DNA from: Rhodopila globiformis | GTDB lineage: Bacteria > Pseudomonadota > Alphaproteobacteria > Acetobacterales > Acetobacteraceae | Reading direction: 5' to 3' | DNA: 35,945 nt | Assembly: GCF_002937115.1 (NCBI RefSeq) | Contig: NZ_NHRY01000068.1 | Span: 1 to 35,945, forward strand | Part shown: piece by piece, positions 1-7,513 of the stretch | Layout: every line of letters begins with the position of its first letter | Numbering within the stretch: position 1 is the stretch's first letter | Notes under the pieces: model-generated | Told to the model about the DNA's origin: nothing | The model's input: only the letters and a program-made list of their open reading frames with translations | Databases searched by the model: none | Program-made: the position numbers and the translations under genes

Positions 1-38
1 TCCCATTTGGTGTGATTTAGGCTCTCGAATTCGTCCAT
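1..38 (-). CDS. IS200/IS605-family transposase TnpA, N-terminal fragment cut by window edge
   Basis: Read on the minus strand from the ATG at 38-36, the sequence encodes MDEFESLNHTKW and then runs off the window. This matches the usual opening of IS200-type Y1 (HUH tyrosine) transposases, where a short acidic start is followed by S-L-x-H-T and then the CKYHVVF strand, which would lie outside the window. These enzymes cut and join single-stranded DNA at subterminal hairpins. A GC-rich hairpin about 100 bases upstream (141-157) would fit the left end of such an element. Only 12 residues are visible, so the family call rests on that motif. Whether the gene is intact cannot be seen. Confidence 0.6.
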   Translation of the reverse strand, partial: MDEFESLNHTKW

Positions 39-140
39 TGATGGAACTCCATCAGCGTGTGCTTTGGCGGCTCACGCTCCAGAGTTTCATTGATGGGCGA
101 ACCGGGGCCTACCCCCGCAAATGTCAAACTGCTGCTGCCT

Positions 141-157
141 CCCCGGCAGAGCCGGGG
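141..157. repeat. GC-rich hairpin, possible IS200-type left-end hairpin
   Basis: CCCCGGC and GCCGGGG form a perfect 7-bp stem around a three-base AGA loop. It lies about 100 bases upstream of the transposase start at 38. IS200/IS605 elements carry imperfect hairpins near their ends that the transposase recognises. The position fits that role, but the exact element end and target site cannot be fixed from the sequence alone. Confidence 0.4.
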
Positions 158-195
158 GAACTCCCGGTTACGTTAGAGTTGCCGGGTCGGACTCC

Positions 196-423
196 ATGAA
201 AACCATGTCGGCGCGTGAAGCGAAGAACGGCTTTGGCTTGATGATCGACACCGCCCGTGCGGAGCCAGTGCTGATCGAAAAGCACGGGCGCGGCGTGGTG
301 GTGGTCGTCTCGGTGGAAGAATATGGACGGCTGAACAGCACAGCCAACGCGACGCTGGCGCAGGCGCAGGCGCAGGCGCAGGCGCACGATACGGCCGCCG
401 CGCAACATAGAGGAAAGGCCTGA
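196..423 (+). CDS. Phd/YefM-family antitoxin, apparently orphan
   Basis: This 75-residue protein starts MKTMSAREAKNGFGLMIDTA and continues through EPVLIEKHGRGVVVVVSVEEYGRL, the standard Phd/YefM N-terminal DNA-binding fold in which a S-x-x-E/D-A-K helix is followed by a beta-hairpin and an E-Y/F helix. Such proteins repress their own operon and neutralise a toxin through the C-terminal tail. Here the tail is replaced by a low-complexity A-Q run encoded by five exact 6-bp units (357-386), so toxin binding may be lost or altered. No RelE, Doc or PIN toxin follows: the next gene is the HNH endonuclease, 65 bases downstream. An upstream in-frame ATG at 121 would add a non-conserved stretch that overlaps the hairpin, so the start at 196 is preferred. 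Confidence 0.8.
   Translation: MKTMSAREAKNGFGLMIDTARAEPVLIEKHGRGVVVVVSVEEYGRLNSTANATLAQAQAQAQAHDTAAAQHRGKA
357..386 (+). repeat. Five tandem copies of GGCGCA inside the antitoxin gene
   Basis: Five exact 6-bp units encode the Ala-Gln run at the C-terminal end of the Phd-like antitoxin. A unit of six keeps the reading frame whenever copies are gained or lost, so the tail length can vary without frameshift. Confidence 0.85.
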
Positions 424-488
424 CACCGACAGGTGGCAGCTAATTGCGAAAAATTTCGGGCGGATCTTGCACGGCGGCGAGCACGTAG

Positions 489-1151
489 ATGAACGATTCC
501 AAATTTAAGCTTGAACGTGTCCAAGGCGCACCCGTCTCGGATCAGGAATTGCTGGCCGACATGCAGCGCGCGGCACAATTGGCGGGGGCCGATGTCCTTT
601 CCCAGCGGCTATATACGGAGTTTGGGCAGTACGACCCTAGGACAGCATCACGCCGTTTTGGTTCCTGGAACAAGGCGGTTGTCGCCGCTGGTTTGCAAAT
701 TGCGAATGAAATCAATATCTCGGACGATCGCTTGTTCGAGAATATCATGCTGCTTTGGGAGCATTACGGTCGCCAACCTCGGAGAGCCGAACTTGCGTCT
801 CCTCCATCGCGAATTTCATGCGGGGCATATAGGCGACGGTTTGCTTCTTGGATGGACGCGCTGACGCAATTCGTCGCATATGCAAACGCTCAAGACGCAA
901 GGCCGCCCGATCAGATGGAGGCCCGAACCGGCCACAGAACCAGCCGCGACCCTTCGTTAAGAATGCGATTTCGGGTGCTGAAGCGCGACAATTTCTCATG
1001 TCGCGCGTGCGGAGCAACCCCGGCCTTAACGCCGGGGCTTTCGCTTCATGTGGACCACATCAATGCTTGGAGTCTTGGCGGGGAAACAATCGACGATAAC
1101 CTTCAGACCTTATGTGAACCGTGCAACCTGGGAAAAAGTAACGCGCTATAG
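489..1151 (+). CDS. HNH endonuclease with homing-endonuclease-associated repeats
   Basis: This 220-residue protein has two N-terminal helical repeats, about residues 17-70 (ending RRFGSWNKAVVAAGL) and 78-130 (ending RRFASWMDALTQF). They match the homing-endonuclease-associated (HNH_repeat) DNA-binding module. The C-terminal HNH nuclease domain, about residues 155-218, has the zinc pairs CRAC and CEPC and a core DHINAWSLGGETIDDNLQTL, with the catalytic His in VDHI and the Asn in DNLQTLC. It probably binds DNA through the repeats and nicks or cuts it with a bound metal ion. Codon use is noticeably less GC-rich than in the housekeeping genes of the window, which suggests transfer. The stop codon lies in an 8-bp tandem repeat. 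No clear ribosome binding site precedes the ATG. Confidence 0.9.
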   Translation: MNDSKFKLERVQGAPVSDQELLADMQRAAQLAGADVLSQRLYTEFGQYDPRTASRRFGSWNKAVVAAGLQIANEINISDDRLFENIMLLWEHYGRQPRRAELASPPSRISCGAYRRRFASWMDALTQFVAYANAQDARPPDQMEARTGHRTSRDPSLRMRFRVLKRDNFSCRACGATPALTPGLSLHVDHINAWSLGGETIDDNLQTLCEPCNLGKSNAL

Positions 1152-1168
1152 TGCTATAGTGCTATAGT
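1145..1168 (+). repeat. Three tandem copies of GCTATAGT at the end of the HNH gene
   Basis: Three exact 8-bp units run directly on from one another. The HNH stop codon TAG (1149-1151) is part of the first unit. The block is the left end of the longer direct repeat at 1161-1208. Confidence 0.85.
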
Positions 1169-1208
1169 AAAAACGTAGTGATCATCGTCGCCATCGGTCA
1201 TAGCCGCC
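1161..1208 (+). repeat. Left copy of imperfect direct repeat flanking the unknown gene
   Basis: This stretch aligns with 1846-1891 at both ends and shares an identical 15-base core, ACGTAGTGATCATCG (1173-1187 and 1858-1872). Each copy begins GCTAT and ends in GCC. The two copies enclose exactly one gene, 1243-1779. Confidence 0.75.
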
Positions 1209-1242
1209 ACCCATAACTCAACCCACAACCACCAGGACGGCC

Positions 1243-1779
1243 ATGTCACTTCAATTCGACCCGCGCACAGGGAAGATCACCTACAGGGGTAAGGAAGTAG
1301 GTGAGCACATCTTCAAGGATGGCCGTTCTACCGTTCGGCTCGATATCGAATACGAAGGCGGTGACGATTGGATCGTTCCGCTAAGCTGGTTCGCCCACGG
1401 GCTTTCCATGCTTCCCGAGAATAAGCCCGCCCCGGCACTGCTGACTGTCAAAACATCAGAGGACAGCATCGCCGAAGAGTTCGATGTCGTACGCTACCTG
1501 ACCGAGAAGCAGGTAAAGCGTGGGAACTACATCTGGATATTCCACAAGACCGACGCCGACAATTGGCCTTCACTATTGCACGGCCACGATTATGACAAAG
1601 GGCTGAAACTCGACGCGATTACGGGCAACATTTACGACGTGGGAACGCGGGAGCGGTGCAAGACACTGAAGGCGAAAGACCTGCAAGACGTTCAAGCTGA
1701 GCTAAGGGCATCGAAGGACTTTAAGGAGGCCGTCGCCACCCTGATTGACAAGACTACTACCGCTACAGAGCCCGCATAG
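1243..1779 (+). CDS. Hypothetical protein, 178 aa
   Basis: I do not recognise this protein. It is soluble, with no signal peptide or membrane segment. It starts MSLQFDPRTGKITYRGKEVG with a beta-rich N-terminal half (IEYEGGDDWIVPLSWFA) and ends in a charged helical half (KTLKAKDLQDVQAELRASKDFKEAVATLI). AGGACGGCC ahead of the ATG gives a plausible ribosome binding site. Coding is supported by a full-length frame with normal amino acid composition and lower GC than the core genes. It lies 91 bases after the HNH endonuclease in the same direction, and the two imperfect direct repeats at 1161-1208 and 1846-1891 flank it, so it may be a separately acquired cassette. Function is unknown. Confidence 0.7.
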   Translation: MSLQFDPRTGKITYRGKEVGEHIFKDGRSTVRLDIEYEGGDDWIVPLSWFAHGLSMLPENKPAPALLTVKTSEDSIAEEFDVVRYLTEKQVKRGNYIWIFHKTDADNWPSLLHGHDYDKGLKLDAITGNIYDVGTRERCKTLKAKDLQDVQAELRASKDFKEAVATLIDKTTTATEPA

Positions 1780-2522
1780 CGATTGCAGTATCTTATGGCG
1801 ATAGAGTGCCGAGGTGGCGCTGTCTGTCAGGCGTCATTTTGGAGGGCTATGGCGTAGACGTAGTGATCATCGCTATCGGTCGTGGCCCGCCAGCGCTCCT
1901 GTCCTCCGGTCTCGCCAGGATCTGCCTGGGATTCGGCAGTCCATTGTCAACACTAAGGAATTTGCACACCACTGGTTGCCGCGACGGTTCCTCGCGTCTC
2001 GCCCCGGCCTTGTGATCGTAACGCAGAGCCGGGGCCGCTGCTCGAAGCGCAGCGGGCTCCGAGTGCCGGCGGCTCGTGCAATGCCCGGGGGTTCAGTGGT
2101 CATTCAGGGGATGCCAGCGCGCCGGTTCAGGGGCGCCCGGTCGCCGCCCGCGCCACCTGCGCCAGGGCGAGCCGGGTGACCGTCGCCCCGAGTCCCGGCA
2201 CACGGCACACGACAGCAAGCCGGTGCGGCAGGCGCCGGCCGGCGCGGCTCGGTTCGCCTGCTTCAGCGGCCTGCCAATCGTAGCCGGACAGGCCGCCAAC
2301 CGGGTGCCCCGCCCGTCAGCCCTTGAGCCGTACCGCGCGGCCAACGAAACAGCTCCGCCGCCCCCGCAATGGCAGGCTCGCTGCTTCCGCTCGCGTCCGC
2401 TGCAAGGTAACACCGCCGGCATTCAAACAGCGGGCTGCCTCTGAAAACACGATCCAGCCAGACAGACTCCAGGAAAACCGATACCCAGGCACGCTTCGCC
2501 TTCGCCCGCGCAGCATCAACGT
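1780..2522. other. Gene-free stretch with the right direct-repeat copy
   Basis: No reading frame here has a recognisable domain, ribosome binding site or convincing codon use. The only structure found is the right copy of the direct repeat at 1846-1891. The GC-rich part after 2020 gives long open frames on both strands, which is expected from base composition alone. It could hold decayed genes that I cannot identify. Confidence 0.6.
1846..1891 (+). repeat. Right copy of imperfect direct repeat flanking the unknown gene
   Basis: It aligns with 1161-1208 through the shared 15-base core at 1858-1872 with a two-base gap after it. It lies 67 bases downstream of the stop of the 178-residue unknown gene. 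Confidence 0.75.
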
Positions 2523-2879
2523 TCAATCGGTCTCCCGCAGCACCTCGGTCTTCACCGGCAGCACCTCCCCCATCCACACGGCATTGATCGTGTGATCGTC
2601 GCGCGGACGGCCGGACTGCGGATGCAGCAGCACCGTCAGCCCCATCCGGTTCATCATCACGAACGGCACCACCAGCGGGAACATATCCGGGGCGAACCGG
2701 ATCTGGTACATCGGCTGCACATGCGGCCCGACCGGAGCATCGTGCCAGCGGCCCATCTGCACCGTGAAGCGGCTCTCCACCCAGTCCCGCAGCAGCGCCG
2801 CGCGGTCGCGGCTGCCGGCGTCGTAATAGACATGCATGTGGTAGTCGGTGATACGGGCAGCCTCGACCGGTTCGCTCAT
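2523..2879 (-). CDS. DOPA 4,5-dioxygenase family protein
   Basis: This 118-residue protein matches the small DOPA 4,5-dioxygenase family (Dopa_dioxygen) along its whole length. The family includes extradiol dioxygenases that cleave catecholic rings such as L-DOPA, and bacterial members of unknown substrate. Conserved histidines that could bind metal are seen in DYHMHVYYD (residues 12-20), at GRWHDAPVGPHVQPMYQ (about 43-59) and in the LLHPQSG and DDHT segments (about 84-97). Its ATG overlaps the stop of the upstream acyl-CoA ligase (TGATG), so the two are translationally coupled. The partner genes suggest a role in degrading an aromatic or side-chain acid. Substrate is not determinable here. 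Confidence 0.85.
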   Translation of the reverse strand: MSEPVEAARITDYHMHVYYDAGSRDRAALLRDWVESRFTVQMGRWHDAPVGPHVQPMYQIRFAPDMFPLVVPFVMMNRMGLTVLLHPQSGRPRDDHTINAVWMGEVLPVKTEVLRETD

Positions 2880-4429
2880 CACACGTCCTTCTGCAACAGC
2901 CGCCTGATCTCGCGCTTCGTGACTTTGCCGTAACCGGATTTCGGCAGTTCCGGCCAGAAGGCGAAGCTGTGCGGCCATTTGTACTTCGCCAGCTTGCCCT
3001 CCAGATGCGCCAGCAGTTCCACCTGGCCCGTAGCCGCGCCGTCCTTCATCACCAGCACCGCGATCCCGGCCTCGCCCCATTTCTCGTGCGGAACGCCCAG
3101 GACGCAGGCCTCCATGACGTCCGGATGCAGCAGCAGCGCCTCCTCGACCTCGCGCGGATAGACGTTCGATCCGCCGGAGATGTACATGTCGGAGGCACGC
3201 CCGGTGATATAGAGGAAGCCACGCTCGTCCACATGGCCCAGGTCGCCGGTGTGGAACCAGCCATGGGCCGTGGCCTTGACGGTGGCTTCGGGGTTGTCGT
3301 GGTAGCCGGCGAAAACCCCGGGCCCGCGCACGCAGATCTCCCCGGTCGCGCCGGGATCCAGGATCTGCCCGGCTTCGTCCAGGATCGCCACCTCCATGCC
3401 GACGCGGGGAACGCCGCAGCTTCCCACCGGCATCTCGGCGTCGTTCTCGCTGTGCAGGTACGGCGGCAGCACGGTGATGTTGCCAGTCACCTCGCCCATG
3501 CCGAAATACTGCACCAATACTTTCCCCAGCTTGCGCAGCGCGTGCACCTGGTCCGCCCGGTACATCGGCGCGCCGGCATAGATGACATAGCGCAGGGAAC
3601 TGTGGTCGTAACGATCCACCGCCTCGTGCCGGGCCAGCATCGTCAGGATCGTCGGCACGGTGAACATGTTCGTCACCCGGTGCTTCTCGACCAGCCGCCA
3701 GGCTTCGTCGCAGTCCAGGCGCTCGCCCGACAGCAGGATGGTCGGCGCGCCGCGGGCGACCTGCGGCAAGGCGTGCACGCCAGCGCCGTGCGACAGCGGC
3801 GCCACCACCAGCGAGGCGTCGTTCTCGGTCGTGCCCGGCATCAGGTCGCACAGGTGGTTGCAGACGACATAATCCATCTGTCCGTGGGTCAGCACGCCCG
3901 CCTTCGGCCGCCCGGTGGTGCCGGAGGTATAGAAGAACCACGCCGGATGGTCCCGGTCCACGTCCGCCGGCCGGATGATCGGCCCGGCATGGGCGGCCAT
4001 CATCTCCCAGTTCAGCGGGCCGGCGCCTTCGCCGATGACGACCTCCAGCCTGCACGCGGGATTTTCCGCCTTGGCCGCCGCCGCATGGTCCGGGTAAGCG
4101 GAATCGAAAATATGCACCGCCGCGCCCGAGGACTGCGCCAGGTAGGCAACCTCGGGCGGCGTCAGCCGGAAGTTCGTCGGCACCCAGGTGGCGCCGATCA
4201 TCCAGCTTGCGAACATCGTTTCGAGCACGGCGTTGGAGTTGCGGGCGTGCAGCAGGACGCGGTCGCCATGCCGCACGCCGGATGCCGCCAGCGCCCCGGC
4301 CGCGGCCTGGACGCGCTCGCGGAACGTTGCCCAGGTCCAGATGGTGTCGCGCCAGACGATCGCCGGCCGATCGGGGAAACGGCGGGCGGTCTGGAGCAGC
4401 ATCGAGGCAAGGTTGCTGGTCGGGATCAT
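2879..4429 (-). CDS. Acyl-CoA synthetase (AMP-dependent ligase)
   Basis: This 516-residue protein is a class I adenylate-forming enzyme that would activate a carboxylic acid to its acyl-CoA through an acyl-AMP. The phosphate-binding loop is FYTSGTTGRPKAG (about residues 166-178). The Y-F-G-M-G-E motif is at 308-313. The hinge region TGDLG...GRASDMYISGGSNVYPREVE covers about 394-429, and the catalytic Lys is in PKSGYGKVTKREI (K502). The length is usual for medium- or long-chain and aromatic acid ligases. The gene lies between the thiolase upstream (16-base gap) and the DOPA dioxygenase-like gene downstream (one-base overlap), so it is the middle gene of one transcription unit. The chain length or aromatic specificity cannot be read from these motifs. 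Confidence 0.93.
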   Translation of the reverse strand: MIPTSNLASMLLQTARRFPDRPAIVWRDTIWTWATFRERVQAAAGALAASGVRHGDRVLLHARNSNAVLETMFASWMIGATWVPTNFRLTPPEVAYLAQSSGAAVHIFDSAYPDHAAAAKAENPACRLEVVIGEGAGPLNWEMMAAHAGPIIRPADVDRDHPAWFFYTSGTTGRPKAGVLTHGQMDYVVCNHLCDLMPGTTENDASLVVAPLSHGAGVHALPQVARGAPTILLSGERLDCDEAWRLVEKHRVTNMFTVPTILTMLARHEAVDRYDHSSLRYVIYAGAPMYRADQVHALRKLGKVLVQYFGMGEVTGNITVLPPYLHSENDAEMPVGSCGVPRVGMEVAILDEAGQILDPGATGEICVRGPGVFAGYHDNPEATVKATAHGWFHTGDLGHVDERGFLYITGRASDMYISGGSNVYPREVEEALLLHPDVMEACVLGVPHEKWGEAGIAVLVMKDGAATGQVELLAHLEGKLAKYKWPHSFAFWPELPKSGYGKVTKREIRRLLQKDV

Positions 4430-4445
4430 GGCGTCAGCCCAATGG

Positions 4446-5618
4446 TTAGCCTAATGGCTCCAGGATCGAGACGTAGTTGGCCACCGCCGCCCCGCCCATG
4501 TTGAACACCGCGCCCCGGTCCGCCTTCGGCAGCTGCATGCCGCCCGGCGCCTGGCCGGTGAGTTGCATCGCGGTGATCGCGTGCATGGAAACGCCCGTCG
4601 CGCCGATGGGATGCCCCTTCGCCTTCAGTCCGCCCGAGGGGTTTATCGGCAAACGGCCGTCCTTCGCCGTCCAGCCCTCCAGCACCGCCCGCGCGCCCTG
4701 GCCGGGCGGGGTCAGGCCCATTGCCTCGTACTCGATCAGCTCGGCGATGGTGAAGCAGTCGTGGGATTCGACGAACGACAGGTCGGTGAGTTTCGTATCC
4801 GCCGCCTCCAGCGCCCGCGCCCAGGCCTGCGCCGCGCCCTCGAACATCGTGATGTCCCGCTTGCTGATCGGCAGGAAATCGTTGACCTGCACGGCGGCCC
4901 TGAAGCGCACCGCCTTGCCCAGCGAACGCGCGGTTTCCTCGTCGGCCATCACCAGCGCCACGGCGCCGTCCGAAACCAGCGAGCAGTCGGTCCGCTTCAG
5001 CGGCGGCGCGACATAGGGGTTCTTCTCGCTGACGGTGCGGCAGAAGTCGTAGCCCAGGTCCTTGCGCATCTGCGCGAACGGGTTCTCCACGCCGTTCCTG
5101 TGGTTCTTCGCCGCGATCGCCGCCAGGGCGTCGGACTGGTCGCCGTAGCGCTGGAAGTATTTCTCGGCGATGCGCCCGAACACGCCGGCGAAGCCCGCCG
5201 GGATGTCGGCTTCCTCCTTCTGGTAGCTGGCCTTCAGCAGGATGTCGCCGACTTCCTTGCCCGGCGTCGCGGTCATTTTCTCCACGCCGACGACAAGGGC
5301 GAAGCGGCCGCGGCCGGACAGCAGGAAGTCGCGCGCGCCATACACGGCCGCCGAGCCGGAGGCGCAGGCGTTCTCGAACCGGGTGATCGGCTTGAAGCGC
5401 AGCTCCGGCACGTGCTGCAGCACCAGCGAGGCCGGGAAGTCCTGCAGGGAAAAGCCGTTGTTGAACAGGCTGACGAAGGTCGAATCGACCTCATGCGCCT
5501 CGATGCCGGCGTCGGCGATGGCGGCGCCGGCGACGCGGCCAATCAGGGCTTCGATGTCGGGATCTTCGAGCTTGCCGAACGGCGAGTGCGCCCAGCCAAC
5601 GATACAGGCCTCGGTCAT
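4446..5618 (-). CDS. Thiolase family protein (SCP2/acetyl-CoA acetyltransferase type)
   Basis: This 390-residue protein belongs to the thiolase superfamily. The nucleophile is Cys85 in NACASGSAA. HDCF (His286) and GLKAKGHPIGATG (His336) are the other active-site segments. The last motif reads NMGGAAVANY, in place of the CxG of classical degradative thiolases, which is typical of the SCP-x/archaeal-like subgroup. It may cleave or form a 3-ketoacyl-CoA, or act as a non-catalytic partner. The ATG at 5618 is chosen because a strong AGGAGG sits eight bases upstream. An extension to 5729 would add 37 non-conserved residues. It is the first gene of the unit with the ligase and the dioxygenase-like protein. 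Confidence 0.92.
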   Translation of the reverse strand: MTEACIVGWAHSPFGKLEDPDIEALIGRVAGAAIADAGIEAHEVDSTFVSLFNNGFSLQDFPASLVLQHVPELRFKPITRFENACASGSAAVYGARDFLLSGRGRFALVVGVEKMTATPGKEVGDILLKASYQKEEADIPAGFAGVFGRIAEKYFQRYGDQSDALAAIAAKNHRNGVENPFAQMRKDLGYDFCRTVSEKNPYVAPPLKRTDCSLVSDGAVALVMADEETARSLGKAVRFRAAVQVNDFLPISKRDITMFEGAAQAWARALEAADTKLTDLSFVESHDCFTIAELIEYEAMGLTPPGQGARAVLEGWTAKDGRLPINPSGGLKAKGHPIGATGVSMHAITAMQLTGQAPGGMQLPKADRGAVFNMGGAAVANYVSILEPLG

Positions 5619-5941
5619 CGGGTTTCCTCCTGCAAAGATCATTTGGCAGGAGCCTAGCCGATGCCCGGACGGAAGGCGATACTGGATGGTAAGGGGGTTC
5701 GGGCAATCGGGCGAACGAGTGCGTGCCAAACGGCCAAGCCGCTGATTCTATGGGTCGGTCCGCGAAGAGCCGCTGCATGTGACGCAGTCATGAAGCGCCC
5801 GGCTGCACCACGCCGCCATGACGCGGAGGAGCCGGTGCCCCTTCCCCGGCGGTTCGGTTGTTTCGCCCCAAGCTTTGATTCTTAACTGTGTCATTTTCTC
5901 ATTCAGTGCCCGCGGCCGTTGCCGCAGACACTGGATGGAGT

Positions 5942-6086
5942 GTAATAGGGGCAAAACCCCGGGCACGCATGTGCAGCATACGCTCGAAACTGGGACGACA
6001 GGCACGGAATTCCGCCATTTTTTGGCATCCAACTGCGGAACGATATGGGCAATCACCAAATTCGCCCGGGGTTTTGCCCCTATTAC
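5942..6086. repeat. 145-bp MITE-like element with perfect 23-bp inverted ends
   Basis: Positions 5942-5964 and 6064-6086 are perfect reverse complements (23 bp, including GGGGCAAAACCCCGGGC), with a 99-base spacer that holds no gene. Pairing continues for five more bases (CTCCA) past a one-base bulge. The element lies in the 503-base gap between the thiolase start and tRNA-Lys, 36 bases from the tRNA 3' end. No transposase is present and no clear target duplication was seen, so it is either a non-autonomous mobile element or a long-arm hairpin. The rest of the gap, 5619-5941, shows no supported gene. Confidence 0.75.
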
Positions 6087-6121
6087 CTCCAGGATGGAGG
6101 CAATAACGCTTTGAAATAACT

Positions 6122-6197
6122 TGGTGAGCCCGGAGGGACTCGAACCCTCGACCCCAAGATTAAAAGTCTCGTGCTCTACCAACTGAGCTACGGGCTC
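6122..6197 (-). tRNA. tRNA-Lys (anticodon TTT)
   Basis: On the minus strand the sequence folds as a standard tRNA. The acceptor stem is GAGCCCG/CGGGCTC, the D-arm holds AGCTCAGTTGGTAGAGC, the anticodon loop is CTTTTAA with TTT at its centre, and the T-arm holds GGGTTCGAGTCCC. A discriminator A at 6125 is followed by an encoded CCA at 6124-6122. It reads in the same direction as the gyrA-coaD-cyclophilin cluster. Confidence 0.97.
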
Positions 6198-6386
6198 GCC
6201 GAGGCGCTTTCAACGCCATGCGGAGCCGCGGGTCAAGTCCGCCCGCGGCGATCCGCTCTCTGTTCCCACGACCGGGCCACGCGGGCCACAGTCCCGTCAC
6301 GGCCTGCGTCCCGCGACGGCGCGGCCGCCACAGCCCGGCAAGGGCCGCGGCCCCCACGATGCCCCGGGGCGCAGGATCGCGTCACG

Positions 6387-6887
6387 CTAGGCCGCGTCGG
6401 CGGCAACGGCGAACTTCACGATCCGGTCCGGGTCCGACACCGTCCCGCCGCCGCCGCTGCCGCGCTTGATCTGGTCCACGTGCTCCATGCCCTGCACCAC
6501 CTGCCCCCAGATCGTGTACTGCCCGTTCAGGTGCGGCGCCGGCTCAAACATAATGAAGAACTGGCTGTTGGCGCTGTTCGGGCTCTGCGAGCGGGCCATG
6601 CCGCAGGTGCCGCGGGCGAACTTCGCCGAATTGCTGAACTCGGCGCGGATGTTGTCCAGGTCGCTGCCGCCGGTGCCGGTGCCGGTCGGGTCGCCGCCCT
6701 GCGCCATGAAGCCCTCGATCACCCGGTGGAACGGCGTGCCGTCATAGAAGCCGCGGCGCACCAGCGTCTTGATCTGCTCCACATGCAGCGGCGCCAGGTC
6801 CGGCCGGAGTTGGATCACCACCCGGCCCTGCTTCAGGTCCAGGTACAACGTGTTCTCGGGATCCAGGCCCAATGTCGGATCGCTCAT
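6387..6887 (-). CDS. Peptidylprolyl isomerase, cyclophilin type, cytoplasmic
   Basis: This 166-residue cyclophilin has no signal peptide and so should act in the cytoplasm, where it speeds cis-trans isomerisation of prolyl bonds during folding. The catalytic segment FHRVIEGFMAQGGDPTGTG covers about residues 53-71 (Arg55, Phe60, Gln63). The second half of the pocket is MARSQSPNSANSQFFIMF. The Trp of human cyclophilin A is replaced, as is common in bacterial members that bind cyclosporin poorly. It lies 19 bases after a paralogue with a signal peptide, and the two share long identical stretches, so they arose by tandem duplication. It is the last protein gene of the gyrA-coaD cluster. Confidence 0.95.
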   Translation of the reverse strand: MSDPTLGLDPENTLYLDLKQGRVVIQLRPDLAPLHVEQIKTLVRRGFYDGTPFHRVIEGFMAQGGDPTGTGTGGSDLDNIRAEFSNSAKFARGTCGMARSQSPNSANSQFFIMFEPAPHLNGQYTIWGQVVQGMEHVDQIKRGSGGGGTVSDPDRIVKFAVAADAA

Positions 6888-6906
6888 GATGGTCTCCTTG
6901 CTGTGA

Positions 6907-7473
6907 TTACTTCACGTCCGCGGCGACGCGCATGTGGATGATCCGGTCCGGAGCGCCGGCCACCATGCCGTTGTTCGCTTCGCTGCCGTGCTTGATCTCG
7001 TCCACATACTGCATGCCGCGCACGACGCGTCCCCAGATCGTGTACTGGCCGTCCAGCGACGGCGCCGGCGCGAACATGATGAAGAACTGGCTGTTGCCGC
7101 TGTTCGGGTCCGAGGTCCGCGCCATGCCGCAGACGCCGCGCACGAAATGCAGCTGGCTGAACTCGGCCGGCAGGTTGGGCAGCTTGCTGCCGCCGGTGCC
7201 GGTGCCGGTCGGGTCGCCGCCCTGCGCCATGAAGCCCGGGATCACCCGGTGGAACGGCGTGCCGTCATAAAAGCCCTGGCGGGTCAGCGTCTTGATCTGC
7301 GCCACTGTCTTCGGCGCCACGTCGGGCAGCAGCTCGATCACCACCCGTCCGTTCTTCAGGTCCATGTACAACGTGTTCTCGGGATCGAGCTTCGGCCCTT
7401 GCGCGAACGCGGGCAGGTCAAGGCCGGCTAAACCCAGCGCGGCACAGGTCGTGAACAGGGTACGGCGACGCAT
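6907..7473 (-). CDS. Peptidylprolyl isomerase, cyclophilin type, exported
   Basis: This 188-residue cyclophilin carries an N-terminal signal sequence: MRRRTLFTTCAALGLAGL is followed by a likely AFA/Q cleavage near residue 24. It should fold periplasmic proteins. The catalytic block FHRVIPGFMAQGGDPTGTG and the downstream SGNSQFFIMFAPAPSLDGQYTIWGRVV pocket are intact. It differs from the following paralogue mainly in the leader and in the loop near EANNGMVAGAPDR. It sits between coaD (40-base gap) and the cytoplasmic copy (19-base gap), all on the minus strand, and is probably co-transcribed with them. Confidence 0.95.
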   Translation of the reverse strand: MRRRTLFTTCAALGLAGLDLPAFAQGPKLDPENTLYMDLKNGRVVIELLPDVAPKTVAQIKTLTRQGFYDGTPFHRVIPGFMAQGGDPTGTGTGGSKLPNLPAEFSQLHFVRGVCGMARTSDPNSGNSQFFIMFAPAPSLDGQYTIWGRVVRGMQYVDEIKHGSEANNGMVAGAPDRIIHMRVAADVK

Positions 7474-7513
7474 GAACGCCCTCCTTCGGACAGTCTGGGG
7501 AAAATCCCGCGGC

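Noticed and set aside
2523..4055. Long minus-strand frame that ends with the DOPA dioxygenase sequence
   Set aside because: Only the last 118 residues are real. The upstream part is an out-of-frame reading of the acyl-CoA ligase gene.
5748..6182. 144-residue minus-strand frame starting MVEHETFNLGVEGSSPSG
   Set aside because: Its start is a translation of the tRNA-Lys gene, a common annotation error.
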